From contig JAZDHF010000051.1 in assembly GCA_043806315.1 (NCBI GenBank), positions 1-20,766 of the forward strand: 20,766 nucleotides of DNA, written 5' to 3'. The notes under the pieces are model-generated. The model was given only the letters and a program-made list of their open reading frames with translations. It made no database searches and was not told where the DNA came from. Below are positions 14,265 to 20,766 of the stretch, in pieces. The translations under genes and the position numbers were made by a program. Position 1 is the first letter of the stretch, and every line of letters starts with the position of its first letter. Source of the stretch: SBAX01 sp043806315 (GTDB taxonomy: Bacteria > Planctomycetota > Phycisphaerae > UBA1845).

Positions 14265-14270
14265 GCGCGC

Positions 14271-14507
14271 ATGGGCATGCAGAGCGAGTTCGAGCCCGGG
14301 CGCGCGGTCGAGTTGCTCGACGAGTTCATCGCGGACGAGCCGGAAAGTGACAACGTGCAGTCAGTGGCTCACGCATGTTGGCGCAAGGGCAACGCGTTTG
14401 AGCAGTTGGGGCGGAAACAGGATGCACGCGAGGCGTACGAGGAGAGCCTCCGTCGGGACCCCAGTCTTGAACTTGCCGAGAGGGCGATCGCAAGTCTTCA
14501 GGAGTGA
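14271..14507 (+). CDS. Small TPR-repeat protein
   Basis: The 78-residue product contains one clear TPR unit (ACWRKGNAFEQLGRKQDARE, then AYEESLRRDPSLELAERAIA) preceded by a helical pair (GRAVELLDEFIADEPESDNV). TPR units bind proteins. There is no signal peptide or other domain. It is very short for a TPR protein and may be the C-terminal end of a longer ancestral gene, since the same frame continues upstream of a TAG at 14262. The ribosome-binding site is weak. The 176 bases that follow, up to cysK, hold only a 12-bp palindrome (gcacgatcgtgc, 14664-14675). Confidence 0.5.
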   Translation: MGMQSEFEPGRAVELLDEFIADEPESDNVQSVAHACWRKGNAFEQLGRKQDAREAYEESLRRDPSLELAERAIASLQE

Positions 14508-14683
14508 CTTGGGCCGCGTCCCGGCCGGCAAAACAGTTCGTGCGAATCCCACAACGGATTGGCGGAGGCGGCCGCGACTCCGGATCCTCGAAACCGCGCT
14601 TGGTTCGGCGGGTCCGGCGGGTCTGACACGCATCTGCGGATAAGCCCGCGGCTCGACCCCGTCGCACGATCGTGCAGCGTAAT

Positions 14684-15574
14684 TTAGAGCAGAGCGGTGC
14701 TGAAGTAACGCTCCGCCCGATCGGGAAGGACCGTCGCTATGTTGCCGTGGATCCTGCCGGCCAGCTGCCGGGCTGCCCAAACATTAGCCCCCGAAGAAAT
14801 GCCCACGAGCAGACCAAAGTCCCGGCCCAACTCTCGTGTGGTTTCGATCGCATCCTCGTCGGTCACCTCCACGACCTCGTCGACAAGCGACACGTCCAGT
14901 ACGGCGGGAATGAACCCGTCACCAATTCCCTGGATCTGGTGAAGCCCCGGCTCATGCCCGAGAAGGGCGGACTTATCCTTGGGCTCGACCGCAACGATGC
15001 GGGCTGCGGGTCTGCGCTGCCGGAGGAAGGTCCCCACACCCTGCAGGGTGCCTCCGCTGCCCACGCCGGCTACGAAACAGTCGATCTTGCCGTCCATCTG
15101 TCGCCATAACTCGGGAGCAGTGCCTTCGAGATGGCACCTCGGATTATTGGGATTCTCGAACTGGTGCGGCATGAAGACCCGCGGATCATCGGCCGCCATC
15201 TGCCTGGCCACCTGCACCGCTCCCAGGATGTTGTCTTTGTCCGGCGTCAGGATGAGATCGGCGCCCATGGCGCGGATGAGCTTCTTGCGCTCCACGCTCA
15301 TTCCCTCCGGCATGACGATGCGAACGCTGTACCCTTTCATGCGGCCCACGAGGGCCACCCCGATGCCCGTGTTGCCGGAGGTAGGTTCGACGATGATGGA
15401 GCCAGGGTGGAGGCGCCCCTCCCATTCGGCGGCTTCGATCATCGCTACCGCCACGCGATCCTTGATGCTTCCACCGGGGTTAAGGAACTCCGCCTTGGCG
15501 AAGATGCGCTCTTCTTTCAGTCGCAGCAGCGGCGTATTACCCACCAGATGCAAAATGTTGTCCGTTACGAGCAT
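14684..15574 (-). CDS. cysK: Cysteine synthase (O-acetylserine sulfhydrylase)
   Basis: This PLP enzyme makes cysteine from O-acetylserine and sulfide in the cytoplasm. The 296-residue product has the expected fold-type II motifs: LVGNTPLLRL (10-19), NPGGSIKDR with the PLP-binding Lys38, the substrate loop PTSGNTGIG, MPEGMSVERKKLIRAMGA, the phosphate-binding GVGSGGT, and GISSGAN. It ends with the family-typical LPDRAERYFSTALL. The start at 15574 has GGGAGGG about 8 bases upstream; an open frame runs 18 codons further but is unlike the family. The length is slightly below the usual 305-320. No cysE or sulfate reduction gene is adjacent. A related function such as cystathionine beta-synthase is less likely, given the absence of extra domains. 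Confidence 0.9.
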   Translation of the reverse strand: MLVTDNILHLVGNTPLLRLKEERIFAKAEFLNPGGSIKDRVAVAMIEAAEWEGRLHPGSIIVEPTSGNTGIGVALVGRMKGYSVRIVMPEGMSVERKKLIRAMGADLILTPDKDNILGAVQVARQMAADDPRVFMPHQFENPNNPRCHLEGTAPELWRQMDGKIDCFVAGVGSGGTLQGVGTFLRQRRPAARIVAVEPKDKSALLGHEPGLHQIQGIGDGFIPAVLDVSLVDEVVEVTDEDAIETTRELGRDFGLLVGISSGANVWAARQLAGRIHGNIATVLPDRAERYFSTALL

Positions 15575-15663
15575 TCGCTTCCCTCCCACAACCCGAGCGC
15601 GCCGGTCGACGCCGATCGCGAAGTACACTCGAGATTGGCGTGAACACCGAGACGCTCCACACC

Positions 15664-15693
15664 ATTAAAGCACATGAACCCCATCAAAAGCAA
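15664..15693 (-). promoter_or_regulatory. Possible promoter of cysK
   Basis: On the minus strand, TTGCTT (15693-15688) and TTTAAT (15669-15664) are 18 bases apart, about 90 bases before the cysK start. The match to sigma-70 is moderate. The rest of the 356-base gap 15575-15930 shows no gene or recognisable riboswitch. Confidence 0.35.
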
Positions 15694-15930
15694 GGCGGCC
15701 GGTTGGGATTGCACGCCGTTATCGGGCGTGCGAGAGCGGCACGTGGGCCACCGACTCCCAGCAACACACCAGCAGTTTGAAGTGAAGCAGGACGTATGAA
15801 ACAGGGTCGGATCTGCGCCCTCAGCCTTGTCCCGACATGTTATGGGGCACACAGCCACAGAAGGCGAAGGCGGAGGGAGCGCTGATCGATGTCGCCACGC
15901 CGCGTCGCTTGCGCCCGGAGGGCAAACGCC

Positions 15931-17868
15931 TCACTCCCGGACGGCCGCCATCAGGCGGTTATTGGCACGCAGCGCATTCAGTGCAATCCGCAGACCGTCA
16001 AATTCCGCAGGGGAAAGTTGCTCCTTGTCGATCGAAATGCTCCGCGTCAGGTGGAGCGCCGCCTTGTCCACGCTGACAGTCTGCGTGGCGCTGCCCCAGG
16101 CGCCCTCCGTCCGGTCGAGAGATGCAGGCCTGATCGACACATTCCAACCGTCGGGCAGAGCCATGGCCAGATCGACGCGCTCCCGAACGCGCGTCCCCAC
16201 GCGGAGGTCCGTGCGGCGCGCCGACCGTTCAACCGGCAGACGAAGCGCTTCCAGCAGAACCGGTCCGTCGCCGAAGCGCACCAAGTGCCGACCGGTCAAT
16301 TTCTCGGGGGCGCCCTTCCTTGTCACGCCTGCGGTCATCTGCAACATATCCCCCGACAGGTTCACGATCGAATGGCTGGACACCTCGAACCCATCGAGCA
16401 CGTGACCGACGACGCTGATTGCCCATGCTTTCTGGGATTCGGCTGACCGCAGCTTGTCCGGGTCGAAGAAGACGCCGGTCGCGCGGATCCGCAACTCCCC
16501 CGTCGCGGTGGCGTCCTTCCCAAGAGTAATCTTGCCCGCCACCTCCACATCGCTGACTGCGTTCTCGCCGCGGGCGCCAACATAGACGGATTGAAGTTGG
16601 CCGTCCTGCACCCCGAGCAGCCATCGCCGCCCCCACGATCCGGGATTCCGCAGGATACCATACCGCGGGTGAACATAGACGGCGCCGTCAGGCAATGAGA
16701 CCCGCACGACGGCCGATTCAAACGATGACGTCGTCGGCGGGTCGGCTCCTGGACCGTTCCATTCTTCCGCATTCACGCCCGCCATCGCCACGGCGTCCAT
16801 GTCCAACGCGCGCATGACCGCCAGCAGAAGCGCTCCCGATTCGAGGACGTTCCCGTAGTTCGTGCGATATACCTCCGATGCCGGCCGGCAAGCCAGTCCC
16901 CGCCAAGCCTTTGACGATTCCACGAAGTTGAACGTGTTACCGATCTTCTCCGCCACCTTGCGGACCTTTTCGACCGCATCGGTCTCGCTCTCCGAGGCGG
17001 TTCGGGCGAGTGCTTCGATCGACTTGTCCGGAACGGCGGAACGTTCAATCCGCGACAGGAGCGCGGACGCCCATGTCAATGAGTCCGGGCAAATCGTAAA
17101 GTTCAGCCGAGGCGATCCGCGCGCCAGGGGAGGCGACATCGGCTCGTTCCGGTTACTGGGAAGATTGGCGACTTTCCAGCGACACGTTCGGAAGCCGGCC
17201 TCATGCGATTCCTCAAAGGAGACGCTGCCACCATCGTCGCCGTCAAGATGATGGCGTAAGGCCTGCCCATCAGGTACGGTTACGCTGATGACTCGCTCGA
17301 GTATCGGATACGTGTCTGCAAGGCGGATGCTTCCATCCAGCCACGGCACAGCTCCACTCGGAGAGGTAACCTCGTAGTCCAATTCCAGAACGACGCCCGG
17401 TTCGATGCCGCTGAAGGAAACGATCATATCCTGCCAGGCTGCGTACTCGGGCCAGCCGGCCACGGCGTCCGTGGCTGCCAGGTTGAAGGAATACTCCGGC
17501 ACAGGGAGTACGGTGGAATCGGGGAGGATCGATAGCGCCTTGTTGATTGCAAGCTTGTCTCCGCCGGCAACATGCGCGATGCGCGGGTCACCGAATCGCT
17601 CGATCGGCCTACTGTTCATCAGCTTGACGCGCCGATGCTCGCGAAAGCGAACGGTTCCGTCTGCAGCCAGAGTCCAATGTTGGGCCAGGTAGAGGATGAC
17701 GGCGTCCTCGTCTGCGAAACGACCGGTACTGTCGCCCGATGACACTTTGCCACTTGCGGCGGGTTGCCTCGCCGCCACAGGGGGGTCGCCGCCCCCCATT
17801 ACCGCAAGGACGACCAGACTTGCGGCGAGCGCGTGTGGCCGTACACGTGATTTCAATATCCTTCGCAT
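15931..17868 (-). CDS. Secreted DUF3857 protein with inactive transglutaminase-like domain
   Basis: The 645-residue product starts with a signal peptide (MRRILKSRVRPHALAASLVV, likely cleaved after AVAA or PVAA near residue 36) and should be exported. A DUF3857 domain follows (about 60-230, with FREHRRVKLMNSR and GVVLELDYEV). A transglutaminase-like domain (about 280-410) comes next, then a beta-rich C-terminal region. The catalytic positions are lost: the GxCxDxA motif is GNVLESGA with Val341 in place of Cys, the NH motif is ES, and the LDPT motif is VHPR. It is therefore unlikely to be an enzyme. It lies 110 bases downstream of its active paralogue on the same strand. An in-frame ATG at 17955 would add 29 residues before the signal sequence. 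The substrate or partner is unknown. Confidence 0.75.
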   Translation of the reverse strand: MRRILKSRVRPHALAASLVVLAVMGGGDPPVAARQPAASGKVSSGDSTGRFADEDAVILYLAQHWTLAADGTVRFREHRRVKLMNSRPIERFGDPRIAHVAGGDKLAINKALSILPDSTVLPVPEYSFNLAATDAVAGWPEYAAWQDMIVSFSGIEPGVVLELDYEVTSPSGAVPWLDGSIRLADTYPILERVISVTVPDGQALRHHLDGDDGGSVSFEESHEAGFRTCRWKVANLPSNRNEPMSPPLARGSPRLNFTICPDSLTWASALLSRIERSAVPDKSIEALARTASESETDAVEKVRKVAEKIGNTFNFVESSKAWRGLACRPASEVYRTNYGNVLESGALLLAVMRALDMDAVAMAGVNAEEWNGPGADPPTTSSFESAVVRVSLPDGAVYVHPRYGILRNPGSWGRRWLLGVQDGQLQSVYVGARGENAVSDVEVAGKITLGKDATATGELRIRATGVFFDPDKLRSAESQKAWAISVVGHVLDGFEVSSHSIVNLSGDMLQMTAGVTRKGAPEKLTGRHLVRFGDGPVLLEALRLPVERSARRTDLRVGTRVRERVDLAMALPDGWNVSIRPASLDRTEGAWGSATQTVSVDKAALHLTRSISIDKEQLSPAEFDGLRIALNALRANNRLMAAVRE

Positions 17869-17978
17869 CAATGTCTTGTCCAATTCTCGCAGCGCAGAGA
17901 GCACGCCTCGACTGTCTACTAAGTCTACGTTCGAGGCTTCTGACCGACCTTCCATGTCGCCGAAACCCGTTCCTGTAT

Positions 17979-20057
17979 TCACCGCTCTTCGCCGGCATTC
18001 TCCGGAACGCCCTGGCGTACAGTCTGCCCCGCCGTTGTGCGGTGGTCGACCGCAGAACACATGACCCAGTCGTCCGCAATCTCGTACATGGCGTCGACAG
18101 CTTTCTTGAACGCGGCGTAGTCCTCCGGCGGCACAACACTCTTTTTCAGGGCGAACTCAAAACGGTAGGTCAGGTCTCCGTCCCCAGGCACAGCCTCGAA
18201 TACCAACGAAGCCGACGGTGAATGAAGCGTCCGCGACTCGGGGACGTGGTTGACTCGCCAGCCATTCGGCAGCTTGACGGTCTCCTGGTAGCGCAACATT
18301 CGCGTGGCCGAATACCGAATGGGGTACTTGCGTTCCTTCGCCTTCAGTCGCTCCACGTAGGCCGCGCGGAAGAAACCATTCAATGGATGGGACAAGAGCG
18401 GCAGGCGGAACAGGAAAACGCCGTCGCCCCCGGCGGTATACCCATCGGCCGACACCGTTAAGTTCACCCGCGTGTCCTGGGAGTAATCGAACGGATCCGT
18501 GTATTCAAGCTCATCGAGCCTGGCGTTCGGCGCAACATTCAGTGCTTGTTCGAACACTGCTCGACGCTCCCACTCCGGCTTGCCATGAAGGAAACGGCGG
18601 AAGCGGTTGCAGGCCGCGCCGTCGAGATGAAAATCCATTCGCGTCTTCAGCGACCCGTCCTCCCCGATCACGCTCTCCGCTTTCACTTCGCGGCGGTTGG
18701 ACTCCGGGTCGAAATACGGCGATAGAGTCAAGGGCTGTCCCTCCGGCGTGCCGTACACCAAACCCTGCAACGGCTCAAATGCCGACCAGAGGTCGCGGCA
18801 CAGCGGCACCCATGTGGGATCAAGAATCCGGAATCCACCACCCGCCTCGCGCATGACCGTCACCGTGTGGTTGAACTGGTCGGCCGGGATGTCCTCGACG
18901 CGCGAGCCCGCCATGGTCAGCGACGGATATGCCTCATGCCCAAGTACGCGGAGCATGGTGATGAGCATACCGGCCTTGTCCTTGCACACGCCGCCGCGAT
19001 CGCGAAACGAGTTGCGGCTGTCGTGCAGCGTATAACCCTCGCACGCGCCGCCCTGTTTCGTGCCATAGTAACGAATGTTGTCGGCCACCCAGTGGGTAAC
19101 GGCTGCGATCCTCTCCTCGTCCGTCTTCAATCCCTGCGTGATCTCGGCGACCTTGACGCGAATCGACTCGTCAGCTTCAAACTGCGGCTCGTTGACCTTG
19201 TGGAACCAGCGGGACTTCTCCTCCCAGGCGCCCAGCGTGGCCAGAACCACCTTGGGCACGCAATCGTCGAGCGCGACCATGTGCGGCTCGCTCTTGACCG
19301 CGGGAATGTTCTCGGCCGCCCAGGTATAGACGAGCGTTCCTTCCCCGAACCACAGCGAGGACTTCAGACCGCTGTTACACACCTCATATTGCAGGGGCAT
19401 GTCCTCGGGCATATGCACGGTGTAGCGCTTCTTCAGTATAGGAGCGGTCCCCTGAAAAAGCGTGACTTCGTACCAATGTCCGGGCATGGGGGGAATAAGG
19501 TCGCCGGCCGCGTCGTCGTGCGCTCCGCCGCGCTCATCCGACAGGTACGCAATGTTGAAACCGATCTTGCTTGTCCGCACCTCGACCGCGTCGCCGACCT
19601 CCAGCCGTGGCAGGGAAAGCAGATGCTGCCTTCCGCCCCAGTAGATCATGTGCTGAACCGATGGCTGGGTGACGAGAGTGGAAAGATCGACGTCTTCCGT
19701 GGTTCCGTCGCCTCGATGAATCCGCGCCTCCTTGATGGTTACTCGATACGTATCCGGGTCGAAGTCCCATCGAAGCACGGACTTCTCGCGCACGCCGGCG
19801 TCGGTCAGGATCTTGAACACCTGGCATGCTTCCGTCGTCGCGAGCCCGCTCTTCTCGACGTGCACGTCGGCTTCATCTAGCACATACACGAGGCTCGCGT
19901 CGTCGTAGTCCTTCGCCCCACGAGTCGCGGAGATCATGGCCTTGATCTCCTCAGGGGTCGCCGGTGCGGGCGCCCCCGCAAGAACTGATGATACGAGTCC
20001 CCCGGCCAGTACCGCTCCAATCCAGCGCGTGCCTGATCGGTATCGATTTCTGTACAT
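17979..20057 (-). CDS. Secreted DUF3857 / transglutaminase-like protein, active triad
   Basis: The 692-residue product begins with a signal peptide (MYRNRYRSGTRW, then a hydrophobic run to SVLAGAPA). A DUF3857 domain spans about 50-220 (KILTDAGVREKSVLRWDFDP; VGDAVEVRTSKIGF). The transglutaminase-like domain (about 290-420) has the full triad: Cys358 in GGVCKDKAGML, His397 in FNHTVTV and Asp413 in ILDPTW, with the usual spacing. A C-terminal beta-rich region (about 450-640) follows. Such proteins act outside the cytoplasmic membrane, probably as proteases or peptide-modifying enzymes; the substrate is not known. The ATG at 20057 has GAGGT 9 bases upstream. It is the first gene of a probable two-gene unit with the inactive paralogue downstream. 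Confidence 0.85.
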   Translation of the reverse strand: MYRNRYRSGTRWIGAVLAGGLVSSVLAGAPAPATPEEIKAMISATRGAKDYDDASLVYVLDEADVHVEKSGLATTEACQVFKILTDAGVREKSVLRWDFDPDTYRVTIKEARIHRGDGTTEDVDLSTLVTQPSVQHMIYWGGRQHLLSLPRLEVGDAVEVRTSKIGFNIAYLSDERGGAHDDAAGDLIPPMPGHWYEVTLFQGTAPILKKRYTVHMPEDMPLQYEVCNSGLKSSLWFGEGTLVYTWAAENIPAVKSEPHMVALDDCVPKVVLATLGAWEEKSRWFHKVNEPQFEADESIRVKVAEITQGLKTDEERIAAVTHWVADNIRYYGTKQGGACEGYTLHDSRNSFRDRGGVCKDKAGMLITMLRVLGHEAYPSLTMAGSRVEDIPADQFNHTVTVMREAGGGFRILDPTWVPLCRDLWSAFEPLQGLVYGTPEGQPLTLSPYFDPESNRREVKAESVIGEDGSLKTRMDFHLDGAACNRFRRFLHGKPEWERRAVFEQALNVAPNARLDELEYTDPFDYSQDTRVNLTVSADGYTAGGDGVFLFRLPLLSHPLNGFFRAAYVERLKAKERKYPIRYSATRMLRYQETVKLPNGWRVNHVPESRTLHSPSASLVFEAVPGDGDLTYRFEFALKKSVVPPEDYAAFKKAVDAMYEIADDWVMCSAVDHRTTAGQTVRQGVPENAGEER

Positions 20058-20630
20058 GGGCTTAACCTCAAAACGCTGCGCCGCGACCGCCCCGCGTGAA
20101 GCTCTGCAGACTGGCTTGCCTTTCGTTAACCGGTGAAGTCACCCCCAAAACCCTTGGCAGCCGCGCGGAAAATCGACCCGGCAGAGCGCGGCTTCGGGTG
20201 GGCAGCGCCTTCGAAGGCCGCAGGCAAGCACCCACCCAATCAGCCCGTTCGGTGCCGCCGGGCGCTTATCCGGCCGCTGACAAGGTAGCGGGAACGTGCG
20301 GCCGACGCCAGGCGAATGAAGGCAATTCCCGCCCCAACCGGACAACCGGAATCCGAGAGGGTCTCAGGGTTTTGCAGGCCACGGGACGTACAACAGGAGC
20401 CGACCTGAAACACATGACTGCCCTGAGCGCCCCCCGCGGCACCGGTGCGAGGACGCGGTCTTGGGCGCTGTCCACGACCGTCCACCCGTCGCTCGCCGCG
20501 AGGCAAGAGGTCCACTCTCGAATGAAGGCTACGCCTAATTCGGACGCGGCGTGGAAATCACCGCTACGGATATTTTGCTTGAAAAAGCCTCGCTTCACCG
20601 GATCTCGGATTCAAGCCGGACCGTCGGTTC
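20058..20630. other. Intergenic region upstream of the DUF3857 pair
   Basis: These 573 bases lie between two minus-strand genes. They contain several open frames on both strands, none with a recognisable domain or good start signals. A short inverted pair (gggtgg / ccaccc, near 20198 and 20231) is seen. No confident promoter or terminator could be picked, though the promoter of the DUF3857 pair should lie here. Confidence 0.4.
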
Positions 20631-20766
20631 CTAACCCAGCCCCAGCGCCGAGATGACCGGTCTGAGAATCAAGAACACGCCGACGGCCAAGATTGCCGCC
20701 GCAGGGAGCGTCAGAACCCACGCGGTGGCGATGTCGACGCCGATGCTCCAGCGTACATTGAACATG
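20631..20766 (-). CDS. PiT-family inorganic phosphate permease, C-terminal end (partial)
   Basis: The last 45 codons of a minus-strand gene enter from the right edge and end in TAG at 20631-20633. The peptide includes NVRWSIGVDIATAWVLTLPA and then AAAILAVGVFLILRPVISAL. The pattern VRW..G..I..AWVLTLPAAA followed by a terminal membrane helix is typical of the C-terminus of PiT-type (PitA/PHO4) phosphate transporters of the inner membrane. The assignment rests on this short segment only; the rest of the gene lies outside the window. Confidence 0.65.
   Translation of the reverse strand, partial: MFNVRWSIGVDIATAWVLTLPAAAILAVGVFLILRPVISALGLG

Noticed and set aside
14520..14640. A second tRNA or small RNA after the TPR gene
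   Set aside because: A T-arm-like phrase (gttcgtgcgaatccc) is seen, but no acceptor, D or anticodon stems can be drawn around it.
20266..20598. A 110-codon minus-strand frame after the phosphate permease
   Set aside because: It has an ATG start and a plausible beginning (MKRGFFKQNIRSGDF), but no recognised family, no clear ribosome-binding site and no repeat of family motifs; too weak to call.
20096..20656. A 186-codon plus-strand frame in the right-hand intergenic region
   Set aside because: Basic low-complexity product without domain; it runs into the opposite-strand end of the phosphate permease gene.

Overview
The window looks like chromosomal DNA from a GC-rich Gram-negative bacterium, most likely a planctomycete, perhaps of the Phycisphaerae type. 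This is inference. It rests on the IS1380/IS1595 transposon types, the 'NPKRQRG'-like dispersed repeat before moeA, several other palindromic dispersed repeats at gene edges, long divergent versions of LspA, RodA and PBP2, a tRNA without an encoded CCA end, and paired DUF3857 proteins. Lipoprotein maturation genes (lnt, lspA) and elongasome genes (mreD, PBP2, rodA) show a diderm envelope with peptidoglycan.

Layout. Positions 1-1376 are transposon debris: the 3' part of an IS1380-type transposase, cut by an IS1595-type element with clear 22-bp inverted ends. A dispersed repeat follows. Next comes a plus-strand run from 1585 to 9941: moeA (molybdenum cofactor), lnt, a HEAT-repeat lipoprotein, mreD, the penicillin-binding protein mrdA, and rodA. 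From lnt onward the genes overlap or nearly touch and look like one envelope operon. No mreB or mreC is present here. Convergent to it, on the minus strand, is a dksA-like gene, lspA and ribD, apparently driven by a near-consensus sigma-70 promoter at 12686-12714. RibD and RodA overlap tail to tail by 14 bp.

From 12605 to 14683 the DNA is sparse. It holds a CATTCTGAG-type tandem/inverted repeat, a two-cluster [4Fe-4S] ferredoxin, a hairpin-rich gap, tRNA-Ala(GGC) with its own promoter, and a small TPR protein preceded by an open but start-less frame that may be decayed coding sequence. From 14684 to 20057 (minus strand) lie cysK and a tandem pair of secreted DUF3857/transglutaminase-like proteins. 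The upstream one keeps the Cys-His-Asp triad and the downstream one has lost all three residues. The window ends in the C-terminus of a PiT-type phosphate permease.

The genes fit together mainly as an envelope region. Lnt and LspA mature lipoproteins, one of which (HEAT repeats) is encoded between lnt and the rod-shape genes. MreD, PBP2 and RodA build the lateral wall. The best candidates for something new are the active/inactive transglutaminase pair, the HEAT lipoprotein tied to the elongasome operon, the roughly 70-residue insertion between the catalytic aspartates of LspA, and the repeat elements that bracket and penetrate lnt.
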